From: AP-15 sp963832875
Lineage (GTDB): Bacteria; Pseudomonadota; Alphaproteobacteria; ATCC43930; CGMCC-115725
Direction of reading: 5' to 3'
DNA: 64,000 nt
Assembly: GCA_963832875.1 (NCBI GenBank)
Contig: CAWHWB010000010.1
Location: forward strand, 124,001-188,000
Below, piece after piece: positions 17,668 to 26,972 of the stretch. The position numbers and the translations under genes were made by a program. Under the pieces are notes generated by a model, which saw only the letters and a program-made list of their open reading frames with translations, was not told the DNA's origin and did not search any database. Numbering within the stretch: position 1 is the stretch's first letter; every line of letters starts with the position of its first letter.

Positions 17668-20600
17668 CTATTCGGCGGCGGGTCTCTTGCGCTCTTCGAA
17701 TTGGGCGGCAGCGGATCTTGATCCAAACAGGCGCCCCTTGACCCAATCGCGCAGCTGCTGGAACACGACATAAAGGCCGGGGATCAAAAAGATCCCGAAA
17801 ACAGACGCGGCGAGCATGCCGAAGAACACCGCGGTCGCGACCGCGTGGCGGGTCGCGGCGCCGGCGCCGCCCGAGATCAGCAACGGCAGGAGGCCGAGGA
17901 TAAAGGCGAAGGACGTCATCATCACCGCGCGGAACCGGGCTCGTGCGCCGCTCAGCGCCGCCTCGGCCGCGGCCAAGCCGTCGCGGTGCGCCTGCATCGC
18001 GAATTCGACGATCAGTATCGCGTTCTTGGCGGCGAGCGCGATCAGCACAACGATGCCGATCTGCGCGAAGACGTCATTGGGCAGGCCGGCGATCAGCAAT
18101 CCACCGAGCGCACCGACCAGCCCGACCGTGATCGAGACGATCACCGCCGCCGGTATCGCCCAGGATTCGTAGAGCCCGACCAGCACCAGATAGGCGAACA
18201 GCACCGCAAGCGCCAAAATGATCGTCGTCTGGCTGCCGGCGAGCTTTTCCTGGTAGGCGGTGCCGCTCCACGAATAACCGAAGCCCGGCGGCAGAGTCGC
18301 TTTCGACACCTGCTCCATTGCAGCCAATGCCTGACCCGAGGAATAGCCGGGCGCCGGCTGGCCCTGGATCGCCACCGAGCGCAGGTTGTTGAAACGGTAA
18401 ATGTATCCGGGGCCGAGCACATTCTCGATCGTGGCCAGCGAGCGGATCGGCACGAGCGCGCCGTTTGACGCGCGAACATGCACCTCGAAGATGTCGTCGA
18501 TATGCATGCGCTGCGCCGCCTCGGCTTGCAGAATGACCTGCCAGGTGCGGCCGAATTTGTTGAAGTCATTGACATAATAGCCGCCGAGCGCGGCCTGCAG
18601 CGCGGTGAAGATATTGCTGATGCTGATGCCCAGGGTCTCGGCGCGCTCGCGGTCGATGTCGAGCCGAATCAGCGGCGTCGAGGCGCCGTAAGTGGTAAAG
18701 ACTCCGGCCAGCGCCGGGTTCTCGTTCGCCGCCTGGATCAGCCCGCGCGCGACCGCGGCCATCTCGCTCGCCGGCGCGCCGGCGTAGGATTGCAGCTGGT
18801 ATTCGAACCCTGCTCCGGTGCCGAGCCCGATGATTGGCGGCAGATTGAACGGTATGACGATCGCGGCGGGCAATTTCCGAAAATCGCCGCGCAGATGGTC
18901 GAGCACGCCCCACACGCTTTGGGCCGCGGAGGTGCGATCGGCAAACGGCGCCAGGGTCACGAAAAACGTCGCCTTGTTCGACTGGGCGATGCCGTCGATC
19001 ATGCTGTAGCCGACGATCGAGGTGACTGCCTCCACCCCCGGCGTCGCCTTGGCGATGCGCTCGACCTCGGCCGCCACTTTGCCGGTACGGTTGAGCGAGG
19101 CGCCCTCGGGCAGCTGCGCTTCGACCAGCAGGGCGCCTTGGTCCTCTTCCGGCAAGAAGCCGGCGGGCACAGAGCGGCCGAGCCACAGGATCAGCGCAAC
19201 CGAGACCCCGACCAAAGCCACGGTCAGCAGCACCCGCGGCGCCAGGCGACCGACAATGTTGACGTAGCCGCGCTGCATTCGGTCGATGCCGCTCTGCATC
19301 GCTCGGATGGGCCGACTCGGCGGCGGGCCGTGGCGCAGCAGCAATGCGCACAGCGCCGGCGATAACGTCAGCGCGTTCACCATGGAAATCAGCATCGACA
19401 CCGACACGGCGACGGCGAATTGCTGATAGAGCTGGCCGACGATGCCGGGAATGAACGCCACCGGCACGAACACTGACAACAGCACAAGTGTGGTTGCGAT
19501 GACCGGCCCGGTGATCTGGCCCATCGCCGCTTTGGTCGCATCGGCCGGCGACATCTCGGGGTGCTCGGCCATCATATGCTCGACCGCCTCGACGACGACG
19601 ATCGCGTCGTCGACGACGATCCCGATTGCCAGTACCAGCGCCAAGAGCGAGATCGTGTTGGCCGAAAAGCCCATTGCCAGCATGACCGCAAAGGTGCCGA
19701 CGAGGGCGACCGGGACCGCAACGATCGGGACCAACGTCGCGCGCAGCCGGCCGAGAAAGACGAACACCACGACCGCCACCAGCACAAAGGCTTCGATCAG
19801 GGTGGTGACGACCTTGTGGATCGAGGAGGTGACAAAGATCGTCGTGTCGTAGGGGATCTCCCAGGTCACGTCGTCGGGAAAGCGTTCTGCCATCTCCCCC
19901 ATCGCGCGCCGCACCGCGGCTGCGGTGGCCACTGCGTTGGCTCCGGGCGCCAGATAGATCCCCATCGCCGCGGCCGACTGGCCGTCGAAATTCGAAAACA
20001 CATCGGCCGATTGCGCGCCGAGATCGACGCGTGCCACGTCTCGCACCCGGATCAGCGAGCCGTTCGGCTGGGCGCGCACGACGATCGCGCCGAACTGCTC
20101 TGGGGTCTCGAGCCGGCCTTGGGTGGTCAGCGGAATCGTGCGCTGCTGCGCCTCGACCACCGGCGCGCCGCCGATGCGGCCGACCGCCGCCTGCACGTTC
20201 TGCGCGCGGACCGCAGTGATTACGTCATTCGGCGTCAACCCGAGCCCCGTCAGCCGGTCCATGTCGAGCCAGATTCGCATCGCATAGTCCTGCTGGCCGA
20301 ACAGATTCGCCTGGCCGACGCCGGAGATGCGGCTGATCGCGTCGCGGATGTTGATCAGCATGTAGTTGGACAGAAACAAGCTGTCGCGGGTCCCTTTGGG
20401 CGAACGCAGCACCACAACCTGAAGAATCGCAGACGATTTCTTCTCGACCTCGACGCCGTTCTGCTGCACCTCCGCCGGCAGCCGCGCCATCGCCCGCTGG
20501 ACCCGGTTCTGCACGTTGACGGTGTTGGTTTCCGGATCCGACCCGACCGCGAACGACACGGTCAGGCTGTAGGAACCGTCATTACCCGAAAACGAGCGCA

Positions 20601-20835
20601 TGTAGAGCATGCCCGTGACGCCGTTGATCTCACGTTCGATGACCTGGGCGACGGTCTGCTCGACGACCTCGGCATTAGCCCCGGGATAGGCAGTCGTAAC
20701 CGATACCTCGGGCGGCACGATGTCGGGGAATTGGGCCAGCGGAATGACCGCGAGCGCAATCAGCCCGGCGATCGTGATCAGCACCGAAATGACGATCGCC
20801 AGCCGCGGCCGGTCGACGAATACGCCCGAGATCAT
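17668..20835 (-). CDS. RND multidrug efflux transporter, AcrB/MexF-type inner-membrane pump
   Basis: A 1055-residue proton-driven pump of the HAE1 family. It starts FVDRPRLAIVISVLITIAG, has a large periplasmic loop (AYPGANAEVVEQTVAQ, EREINGVTGMLYM), and shows the TM4 proton-relay motif GIVVDDAIVVVEAVEHMM with two Asp. A second half follows after about residue 540, ending in a C-terminal basic tail. Length is normal. The start is 35 nt after the adaptor gene stop on the same strand, so the two form one unit. No TolC-type outer-membrane gene or local regulator is adjacent, so the outer-membrane channel must be encoded elsewhere. Confidence 0.95.
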   Translation of the reverse strand: MISGVFVDRPRLAIVISVLITIAGLIALAVIPLAQFPDIVPPEVSVTTAYPGANAEVVEQTVAQVIEREINGVTGMLYMRSFSGNDGSYSLTVSFAVGSDPETNTVNVQNRVQRAMARLPAEVQQNGVEVEKKSSAILQVVVLRSPKGTRDSLFLSNYMLINIRDAISRISGVGQANLFGQQDYAMRIWLDMDRLTGLGLTPNDVITAVRAQNVQAAVGRIGGAPVVEAQQRTIPLTTQGRLETPEQFGAIVVRAQPNGSLIRVRDVARVDLGAQSADVFSNFDGQSAAAMGIYLAPGANAVATAAAVRRAMGEMAERFPDDVTWEIPYDTTIFVTSSIHKVVTTLIEAFVLVAVVVFVFLGRLRATLVPIVAVPVALVGTFAVMLAMGFSANTISLLALVLAIGIVVDDAIVVVEAVEHMMAEHPEMSPADATKAAMGQITGPVIATTLVLLSVFVPVAFIPGIVGQLYQQFAVAVSVSMLISMVNALTLSPALCALLLRHGPPPSRPIRAMQSGIDRMQRGYVNIVGRLAPRVLLTVALVGVSVALILWLGRSVPAGFLPEEDQGALLVEAQLPEGASLNRTGKVAAEVERIAKATPGVEAVTSIVGYSMIDGIAQSNKATFFVTLAPFADRTSAAQSVWGVLDHLRGDFRKLPAAIVIPFNLPPIIGLGTGAGFEYQLQSYAGAPASEMAAVARGLIQAANENPALAGVFTTYGASTPLIRLDIDRERAETLGISISNIFTALQAALGGYYVNDFNKFGRTWQVILQAEAAQRMHIDDIFEVHVRASNGALVPIRSLATIENVLGPGYIYRFNNLRSVAIQGQPAPGYSSGQALAAMEQVSKATLPPGFGYSWSGTAYQEKLAGSQTTIILALAVLFAYLVLVGLYESWAIPAAVIVSITVGLVGALGGLLIAGLPNDVFAQIGIVVLIALAAKNAILIVEFAMQAHRDGLAAAEAALSGARARFRAVMMTSFAFILGLLPLLISGGAGAATRHAVATAVFFGMLAASVFGIFLIPGLYVVFQQLRDWVKGRLFGSRSAAAQFEERKRPAAE

Positions 20836-20870
20836 CGAGCACTACTCCCCACTATCCCCTGCGCACCGGC

Positions 20871-21989
20871 TCAGACGGGCGGCGCCGCGCTCGGCGCTAC
20901 CACCATGCCCGGGCGCACCCGCGCCTGGCCCTGCACGATGACCCGGTCGCCGGCGGCGAGGCCGCTCTTCACTACCGCGGTCCCGTCGCGCTGCATTTCG
21001 ACCTTGACCCGTCGCATCTCGGCCTTGTTCGCGGCATCGACCGCAAGGACGTACGAGCCGGCCTGGTCCTCGGCGATTGCCGATTGCGGAATGACCAGCG
21101 CCTGAAGCGGTTTTCCTTCCTCAAGGATTACTCGCACGCTCATCCCGTCCGCGAGGAAATCCTTGGGATTGGGAAAGACCGCCCGCAACGGCACCGAATC
21201 GGTGTTGGGATCGGCCTGCACCCCGACGAAGTCGATATGGCCGGGCTGGTCGTAAGTCGACCCGTCGGCGAGGCGCAAGCGAGCAACGATCGCGTCGAGG
21301 CGGTCTTGCGGCACGTCGCGGCGCGCCTCGATCAATTGCCGCTGAGTGACGTTGAAGACGACCTGGATCGGGTCCTGGCGCACCACCGTGGCCAGTACCC
21401 CGCTGTCCGGACCGACCAAATTGCCGGGCGAGAACGCTGCTTGGCCGATGCGCCCGGCGATCGGACTTTTGATCTTGGTATAGGACAGATCGACCTCAGC
21501 CGCCTGCATCGCAGCCTTGGCCTGATCGAGGCTCGCCTGGGCCCTCAGCAAGGCCGTCTCGCGCGCATCGAGCTCGGACTGGGGGATCGTCTTGGTCTTG
21601 ATCAGCTCGCGGCCGCGCCGGGCCTGCAGGTCGGCTAGAGCGAGGGCCGCCGCGGCGGCGGCAACGTCGGCGCGGCGTTGGGCGACCACCGCCTCGAAGG
21701 GTGCCGGGTCGAGCGTGAAGACGGTCTGGCCCTGCGGCACCTGATCGCCTTCCTTAAAGAGGCGCGGACCGAGATAGCCGGAAACGCGCGCGCGCAGATC
21801 GACCTTGTCGACGGCTTTGACGCGGCCGACAAACTCGGAGGTCGGCGACACGTCGCGCATCTGCGCGGCGGCGACGAGCACGGCCGGCGGTGCGGGCTGC
21901 GCGGAGGCCGGGAGGGCGAGCCCGATGCAGCCGGCGAGCAGGACCGCGAACGGGCGCCAGCGAGAAAGGCCGGCACGGAATTTTGCCAT
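20871..21989 (-). CDS. RND efflux periplasmic adaptor (membrane fusion protein, AcrA/MexE type)
   Basis: A 372-residue adaptor that links the RND pump to an outer-membrane channel. It has an N-terminal export signal (FAVLLAGCIGLALPASAQPA, a possible lipobox around LLAGC), and a first lipoyl half (RARVSGYLGPRLFKEGDQV). A coiled-coil hairpin (about residues 110-175) and the second lipoyl half (YTKIKSPIAGRIG) follow. The start at 21989 is chosen to place the signal sequence at the N-terminus; an in-frame ATG at 22085 would add an unusual basic extension. It precedes the pump gene directly. Confidence 0.92.
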   Translation of the reverse strand: MAKFRAGLSRWRPFAVLLAGCIGLALPASAQPAPPAVLVAAAQMRDVSPTSEFVGRVKAVDKVDLRARVSGYLGPRLFKEGDQVPQGQTVFTLDPAPFEAVVAQRRADVAAAAAALALADLQARRGRELIKTKTIPQSELDARETALLRAQASLDQAKAAMQAAEVDLSYTKIKSPIAGRIGQAAFSPGNLVGPDSGVLATVVRQDPIQVVFNVTQRQLIEARRDVPQDRLDAIVARLRLADGSTYDQPGHIDFVGVQADPNTDSVPLRAVFPNPKDFLADGMSVRVILEEGKPLQALVIPQSAIAEDQAGSYVLAVDAANKAEMRRVKVEMQRDGTAVVKSGLAAGDRVIVQGQARVRPGMVVAPSAAPPV

Positions 21990-22156
21990 AGTCACAAGCG
22001 GAATTCGCCTTGTAGGGCGGCGGCGGGGGTTCGGCAGATTTCGGACTCTTAAAGTCGCCGACGCCGGGATCAAAGGAAGTGGCAAAACATAACATCACGC
22101 TCGTCTCCGGCAAAGCGACAGGCTATGGGCCGACGGGTCGGTTGGGCTTTGGCACG

Positions 22157-22185
22157 TTGACATCGGCGGGTGCTGGGCTTATTTC
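22157..22185 (+). promoter_or_regulatory. Sigma-70-type promoter of tRNA-Leu
   Basis: TTGACA (22157-22162), a 17-nt spacer, then TATTTC (22180-22185). The predicted start of transcription lies a few nt before the tRNA 5' end at 22201. Read-through into the RNase D gene 32 nt downstream of the tRNA is likely. Confidence 0.55.
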
Positions 22186-22200
22186 CGCTGGTTCCGAGAG

Positions 22201-22287
22201 GCCCAGGTGGCGGAATTGGTAGACGCGCTAAATTCAGGTTCTAGTGGGCGATTGCTCGTGGAAGTTCGAGTCTTCTCCTGGGCACCA
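22201..22287 (+). tRNA. tRNA-Leu (anticodon CAG)
   Basis: The acceptor GCCCAGG pairs with CCTGGGC, followed by discriminator A and an encoded CCA (22285-22287). The D arm GGCGGAATTGGTAGACGC is the standard leucine form. The anticodon loop TTCAGGT gives CAG. The variable arm is long, as in class II tRNAs. The anticodon stem CTAAA/TCTAG contains one A-C mismatch at the fourth pair, which is unusual. Confidence 0.95.
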
Positions 22288-22319
22288 CTCGGCAGCACCG
22301 CGCTCTTCGGTCGTCGGGG

Positions 22320-22931
22320 ATGACCTATCGGCTGCATCGGGGCGACCTGCCCGAAGGGGTCGATTTTGGCGAATCGGTGGCGGTCGATACCGAGGCCATG
22401 GGCCTCAACCCATATCGCGACCGGTTGTGCTTGGTCCAGCTCTCGGCCGGCGACGGCGACGCTCATCTCGTGCAAATCGCTCCCGGCACCTATGACGCGC
22501 CGCGGCTGCGCCGGCTGCTCGCCGATCCGTGCGTCACCAAGCTGTTTCACTTCGCGCGCTTCGATCTGGCCATGCTCTATCATTACCTGGGGGTGATGGC
22601 GCTGCCGGCGTACTGCACCAAGATCGCCTCGCGACTGGCGCGCACCTTTACCGACCGACACGGCCTACGCGACCTCTGCAAGGAACTGCTGAACGTCGAT
22701 CTGTCCAAGCAGCAGCAGAGTTCCGATTGGGGCGCGCCGGATCTGAGCGACGAGCAGTTGCGTTATGCCGCCTCGGACGTGCTCTATCTTCATGCGCTGC
22801 GCGGCCGGCTCGACGCGATGCTGGCTCGCGAGCACCGTGAGTCGCTGGCCCGGGCCAGCTTCGAGTTTTTGCCGCACCGCGTGCTGCTTGATCTTGGGGG
22901 CTGGGCGGAGCAAGACATCTTTGCGCACTGA
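22320..22931 (+). CDS. rnd: Ribonuclease D-type 3'-5' exonuclease, short form
   Basis: A 203-residue DEDDy exonuclease acting on RNA 3' ends such as tRNA precursors. The motifs are VAVDTEAMGL (Exo I, Asp-Glu), LFHFARFDLAML (Exo II) and YAASDVLYLHAL (Exo III with Tyr and Asp). It lacks the C-terminal HRDC domains of E. coli RNase D, which is the normal short alphaproteobacterial form. It follows tRNA-Leu and precedes the LPS export cluster, as in many relatives. Confidence 0.92.
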   Translation: MTYRLHRGDLPEGVDFGESVAVDTEAMGLNPYRDRLCLVQLSAGDGDAHLVQIAPGTYDAPRLRRLLADPCVTKLFHFARFDLAMLYHYLGVMALPAYCTKIASRLARTFTDRHGLRDLCKELLNVDLSKQQQSSDWGAPDLSDEQLRYAASDVLYLHALRGRLDAMLAREHRESLARASFEFLPHRVLLDLGGWAEQDIFAH

Positions 22932-23001
22932 GCGCGCAATCGGGAAAAAAGGGGATTCTCGACGCTGTCAATTTTTCGAACCGCCGGTCCGCCGGGCGGT
23001 G

Positions 23002-24036
23002 ATGGTTGACATCCTGGCTGCATGCGAGACGGGCACCGCACCGGCCCGTCCGGCGCAGGACGGTAATCCGACTAATAGCGACCCGATCGATATCGTGGTT
23101 GCTCGCCGGGTAATTCGCGCCGAAATTAGCGGCCTCGAACGTCTCGCCGAAACTCTCGACGGCGGGTTTGCCGCCGCAGTTTCGCTGTGTGCGGCGGCGG
23201 GCGGCCGTATCATTGTCACCGGCATCGGCAAGAGCGGGCACATCGCCCGCAAGATCGCCGCCACGTTGGCTTCGACCGGAACCCCGGCGCAATTCGTTCA
23301 CGCCGGCGAGGCGAGCCACGGCGATCTGGGAATGATCGGCGTCGAGGACGCAATCTTGGCGCTGTCGAATTCCGGCGAAACCACCGAGCTCGCCGACATC
23401 ATCGCCTATTCTCGGCGCTTCGGCATTCCGCTGATTGGCGTCACCGGCGGCGAGGGATCGGCGCTTGCCGCGGCGGCCGATGCGGTGTTGCTGCTGCCGA
23501 GGGCCGCCGAGGCATGCCCGATGGGGCTGGCGCCGACCACATCGACGACGGTGATGATGGCGCTGGGCGACGCGCTCGCCATCGCCCTGCTCGAACGCCG
23601 CGGCTTTTCGACCGCCGATTTCCGCTTGTTTCACCCGGGCGGCAGGCTCGGGCGGCGGCTATTGCGGGTTGCCGACATCATGCACGCCGGCGCCGAGATA
23701 CCACTGGTGTCGCCGGCCCTGCCGATGTCCGAGGCGATTGTGGTGATGACGGCCAAGAGCTTTGGCTGTCTCGGCGCCTGCGATGGCGATGGGCGGCTGA
23801 TCGGGGTCGTGACCGACGGCGACCTGCGCCGACACATGGGAGCCAGGCTGCTCGGCTTGCCGGTGGCGGAAGTCATGCACCAGTCGCCCCGGACGATTGC
23901 CGCCGCCGCCCTCGCCGCCGAAGCCTTGGGGCTGATGAATCGGACCGCGATCACCTCGTTGTTCGTAGTCGACAATGACGGGCGGCCGATCGGCTTCCTG
24001 CACATGCACGACTGCCTGCGTGCCGGCGTCGCGTGA
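23002..24036 (+). CDS. kdsD: Arabinose-5-phosphate isomerase (KdsD/KpsF)
   Basis: The enzyme converts ribulose-5-phosphate to arabinose-5-phosphate, the first step towards KDO for LPS. The 344-residue protein has an N-terminal SIS domain (TGIGKSGHIARKIAATLAST, HAGEASHGDLGM, SNSGETTEL) and two CBS domains (DIMHAGAEIPLV, VVTDGDLRRHMG, VMHQSPRTI). I chose the ATG at 23002; the frame is open further upstream but overlaps RNase D. It heads the kdsD-lptC-lptA-lptB string, so precursor supply and export of LPS are coupled here. Confidence 0.94.
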   Translation: MVDILAACETGTAPARPAQDGNPTNSDPIDIVVARRVIRAEISGLERLAETLDGGFAAAVSLCAAAGGRIIVTGIGKSGHIARKIAATLASTGTPAQFVHAGEASHGDLGMIGVEDAILALSNSGETTELADIIAYSRRFGIPLIGVTGGEGSALAAAADAVLLLPRAAEACPMGLAPTTSTTVMMALGDALAIALLERRGFSTADFRLFHPGGRLGRRLLRVADIMHAGAEIPLVSPALPMSEAIVVMTAKSFGCLGACDGDGRLIGVVTDGDLRRHMGARLLGLPVAEVMHQSPRTIAAAALAAEALGLMNRTAITSLFVVDNDGRPIGFLHMHDCLRAGVA

Positions 24037-24055
24037 TCGGACCGAGGCCGGCCGG

Positions 24056-25021
24056 ATGATCCGGGCGCGAGGCCATTCGGCGGATCGCGGCCGCTTCTCA
24101 GATCGCGCACCGGCGATGGTGTCGGCGGTGGCGGCGAGGGAGGCGCGCGACTGGCGGCCGATGCACCTTGCCGACCGTTACAGCCGGCGCGTTGCTTTGC
24201 TCAAGCGGGTGCTGCCGGCGATCGGGGTCGCCTTGCTGCTGCTGGTCGCCGCTTGGCCGCGGCTCAGCCCGTTACTGGACAGCGTTCGCCTCGGATTTCC
24301 CGCGATCGATCTGCGCGAGGCGCGAGAGCTGAAAATGCTCGATCCTCGCTACGCCGGGATCGATCGCTACAATCGGCCCTACGTCGTGACCGCGGCGGTC
24401 GGCCGCCAGGTGCCGAACCACAGCGGCCTGATGTCGCTCGAACGGCCGCGCGCCGAGCTGGTTACCCATGGCGGCGCCAAGGTCGTGCTGATCGGCGCGA
24501 CCGGCATCTACCAGTCGCAGGCGCAGCTGCTCGACCTGTTCGGCAGGGTCACCTTGACCCACCAAAACGGCACCAGGTTCGTGACCCGCCAGGCCCATGC
24601 GAATTTTTCCGACAACACCGCGGCCGGCAACAACCCGATCCAGGGTCACGGCCCCGCTGGAGACGTGTGGGGACAAGGCTTTCGGGTGCTCGACAAGGGT
24701 GACACGATCATCTTTACCGGTCGGTCCCATGTCGTGCTGAAAGGAGGCAGGTCCGGCCGGCCTGCGACACCTCCCGCGGCGCTGCCGCCGGCGATCGCCG
24801 AGAGCGCGGCCCAGATCGCCGCCGCTGCGGCGGCTCCTCCCGCCGCGGGACCGGTCTTGCCCAGACCCGCGACGCTCTCCGAGCCGGCGGATCCGAGGCC
24901 GGCCGATCGCCGCGTCGCGGACGGGCCGCTCTCCGCAAAATCGGTCGCCAAGGTTCATCATGCCGACGAGCCGGCCAAGCGCCCGCCGGCCTCCGGTAAG
25001 ACCGAGCACCATGCCGGCTGA
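24056..25021 (+). CDS. lptC: LPS export ABC transporter periplasmic protein LptC, with long C-terminal tail
   Basis: LptC is the bitopic inner-membrane protein that passes LPS from LptBFG to LptA. One membrane segment (IGVALLLLVAAWPRLSPL) sits near residue 60. The periplasmic domain follows: LREARELKMLDPRYAGIDRY, VTLTHQNGTRFVT, GPAGDVWGQGFRVLDKGD. After about residue 240 comes an Ala/Pro-rich low-complexity tail of some 80 residues that typical LptC lacks. The start could be 24056 or 24116; the former has GAGG upstream. Its 3' end overlaps lptA by 11 nt. Confidence 0.88.
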   Translation: MIRARGHSADRGRFSDRAPAMVSAVAAREARDWRPMHLADRYSRRVALLKRVLPAIGVALLLLVAAWPRLSPLLDSVRLGFPAIDLREARELKMLDPRYAGIDRYNRPYVVTAAVGRQVPNHSGLMSLERPRAELVTHGGAKVVLIGATGIYQSQAQLLDLFGRVTLTHQNGTRFVTRQAHANFSDNTAAGNNPIQGHGPAGDVWGQGFRVLDKGDTIIFTGRSHVVLKGGRSGRPATPPAALPPAIAESAAQIAAAAAAPPAAGPVLPRPATLSEPADPRPADRRVADGPLSAKSVAKVHHADEPAKRPPASGKTEHHAG

Positions 25022-26141
25022 GCCTTGGGCCAAGGCAACGCCGGTGCCGAACCCGGCGCGGCAGCGGCGGGGCCTGCTGCGGCTAGCAATGGCGCTCGCC
25101 GCCGTGATCATTGTCCCGGCGGCCGCGCAAGGGTTGAACCCCGTGGGCGGCGCCAACGACGCGCGTCCTATCGACATCACCGCGGACACCGGCATCGAAT
25201 GGCGCCAACAGGCACAGGTCTATATCGCCCGCGGCCATGCCGTCGCCACGCGGGGAACGACCGAGGTCGATGCCGATACGCTGACCGCCCACTACCGGCC
25301 GAGCAAAAGCAACACGGCGGAGGGCGGCAACGAGGTCTATCGCCTCGACGCCGACGGCCACGTCGTGATCAAAGGGCCGAACCAGACCGTGGTCGGCGAC
25401 CAAGCCGTCTATGATATCGACCGGCAGCTCGCGATCGTCACCGGCAAGCACCTCAAGCTGACGACGCCGACCGACGTGGTCACCGCTCGCGACAGTTTCG
25501 AATGGTATGACGACAAACAGATCGCGGTGGCCCGCGGCGATGCGATCGCGGTCCGAGGCGACCGACACATCCGCGCCGACGTGCTGACCGCGCACATGAC
25601 CAAAAACCCGCCGCCGCCAAACTCCATCAAGTCCGCTGTCGCTGGGCAAAGGGATGACGCCAGGCCCGGCGACGCCGACCTCGCCCAGGCCAAGCCGCGC
25701 GAGCCCTCGGCGAAATCGCCGCCGGCCGGGGCCGAGCCCGGCGCCGCGGCCAGGGCGCCGGGTGCCGATGAGGGGAGCTCCCGGATCCGCCGGATCGACG
25801 CGCAGGGCCATGTCGTTGTGTGGAACGCGACCGATGTCGGTCGCGGCGATTACGGGGTCTACAACGCCGATACCGGTATCGTGACCTTGCTCGGCGATGT
25901 TACGATCACGCGCGGGCAGGACGTCATCAGGGGTCAATACGCGGTCGTCGACCTCAACCGGAATATTAGCCGGATCATGACCGTCGCCGCCAAACCGGGC
26001 GGCCCGGCGCCGCGGGTCGAGGGTCTCCTGGTGCGGCAGGCTGCCGCCGCTGGTCCTCGCCCGGCGGCCTCGGCGAAATCGGCCCACGCGCACCAGGCGC
26101 TCCGGGCGAAATCCGCCCCAACCGACGCGGCAAAGCCGTGA
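25011..26141 (+). CDS. lptA: LPS transport periplasmic protein LptA, extended form with OstA repeats
   Basis: LptA forms the periplasmic bridge for LPS. The protein is 376 residues, about twice the E. coli length. After a signal sequence (LLRLAMALAAVIIVPAAAQG) come OstA-type beta segments (PIDITADTGIEWRQQAQVY, ARGDAIAVRGDRHIRADV). A Pro/Ala-rich insertion of about 50 residues (near 205-255) splits these from a second OstA-type stretch (DAQGHVVVWNATDVGRGDYG, YNADTGIVTLLGDVTI). The start at 25011 overlaps the lptC end, and its stop overlaps the lptB GTG, so the three are translationally coupled. Confidence 0.88.
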   Translation: MPAEPWAKATPVPNPARQRRGLLRLAMALAAVIIVPAAAQGLNPVGGANDARPIDITADTGIEWRQQAQVYIARGHAVATRGTTEVDADTLTAHYRPSKSNTAEGGNEVYRLDADGHVVIKGPNQTVVGDQAVYDIDRQLAIVTGKHLKLTTPTDVVTARDSFEWYDDKQIAVARGDAIAVRGDRHIRADVLTAHMTKNPPPPNSIKSAVAGQRDDARPGDADLAQAKPREPSAKSPPAGAEPGAAARAPGADEGSSRIRRIDAQGHVVVWNATDVGRGDYGVYNADTGIVTLLGDVTITRGQDVIRGQYAVVDLNRNISRIMTVAAKPGGPAPRVEGLLVRQAAAAGPRPAASAKSAHAHQALRAKSAPTDAAKP

Positions 26142-26950
26142 GAGGCGTGGTGACGCCGCTGCCGGCCGCCCCTGCCGTCGCGAGCGAGCGACGCCCACGG
26201 CTCGTTGCAGACAACCGCGCTCGGCGCGGACACGGACTGCAAGGGCAAGGGCTCGGCAAGAGCTTCAAACGGCGCCCGGTGCTGCGCGAGGTCAACGTGT
26301 CGCTGCAGCGCGGCGAGGTCGTCGGCCTGCTCGGGCCGAACGGCGCCGGCAAGACCACCTGCTTTTACATCCTCACCGGGCTGATCGCCGCTGATACCGG
26401 GGTGGTCAGTCTCGACGGCCGCGATATTACCGATCTGCCGATGTATCGCCGCGCACGTTGGGGCATCGGTTATCTGCCGCAGGAAGCGTCGATCTTTCGC
26501 GGTCTCACCGTCGAACAGAACATTCGCGCCATCCTCGAGATCGTCGAGCCCGAGCCCGCGGCGCGCGAAGTGCGGCTCGATGCCCTCTTGGCCGAGTTTT
26601 CGATCACCCATTTGCGCCGCACGCCGGCGATGGCGCTGTCGGGCGGTGAGCGCCGACGCTGCGAAATCGCCCGCGCCCTGGCAACCCAGCCCCATTTTAT
26701 CCTGCTCGACGAGCCGCTGGCCGGGATCGACCCGATCGCCGTCGGAGACATCCGCGATCTGATCGGTCATCTCAAGGATCGCGGGATCGGCGTGCTGATT
26801 ACTGACCATAACGTGCGCGAGACGCTTGAAATCGTCGACCGAGCCTATATACTGCACGCGGGTCAGGTTCTGATGGAAGGCGGACCCGCGGAAATCGTGG
26901 CCGATGCCGACGTGAGGCGGGTTTTCCTCGGCGACCGGTTTAGCCTATAA
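26138..26950 (+). CDS. lptB: LPS export ABC transporter ATP-binding protein
   Basis: LptB powers LPS extraction from the inner membrane together with LptF and LptG, which are not in this window. The ABC signatures are GLLGPNGAGKTTCFYILTG (Walker A), YLPQEASIFR (Q-loop), ALSGGERRRCEIARAL (signature), FILLDEPLAGIDPI (Walker B) and ITDHNVRETL (H-loop). The start is GTG at 26138, overlapping the lptA stop in a GTGA. This gives an N-terminal extension of about 35 residues before the ABC core; a later start cannot be excluded. Confidence 0.95.
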   Translation: MRGVVTPLPAAPAVASERRPRLVADNRARRGHGLQGQGLGKSFKRRPVLREVNVSLQRGEVVGLLGPNGAGKTTCFYILTGLIAADTGVVSLDGRDITDLPMYRRARWGIGYLPQEASIFRGLTVEQNIRAILEIVEPEPAAREVRLDALLAEFSITHLRRTPAMALSGGERRRCEIARALATQPHFILLDEPLAGIDPIAVGDIRDLIGHLKDRGIGVLITDHNVRETLEIVDRAYILHAGQVLMEGGPAEIVADADVRRVFLGDRFSL

Positions 26951-26972
26951 ACTGCTCCGACCGGAGCATGAT

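Noticed and set aside
17342..17746. A 134-codon minus-strand frame in the spacer before the RND gene, considered as a gene or transposase fragment
   Set aside because: It overlaps the end of the RND gene, has no recognisable motif, and no terminal inverted repeats or target duplications were found.
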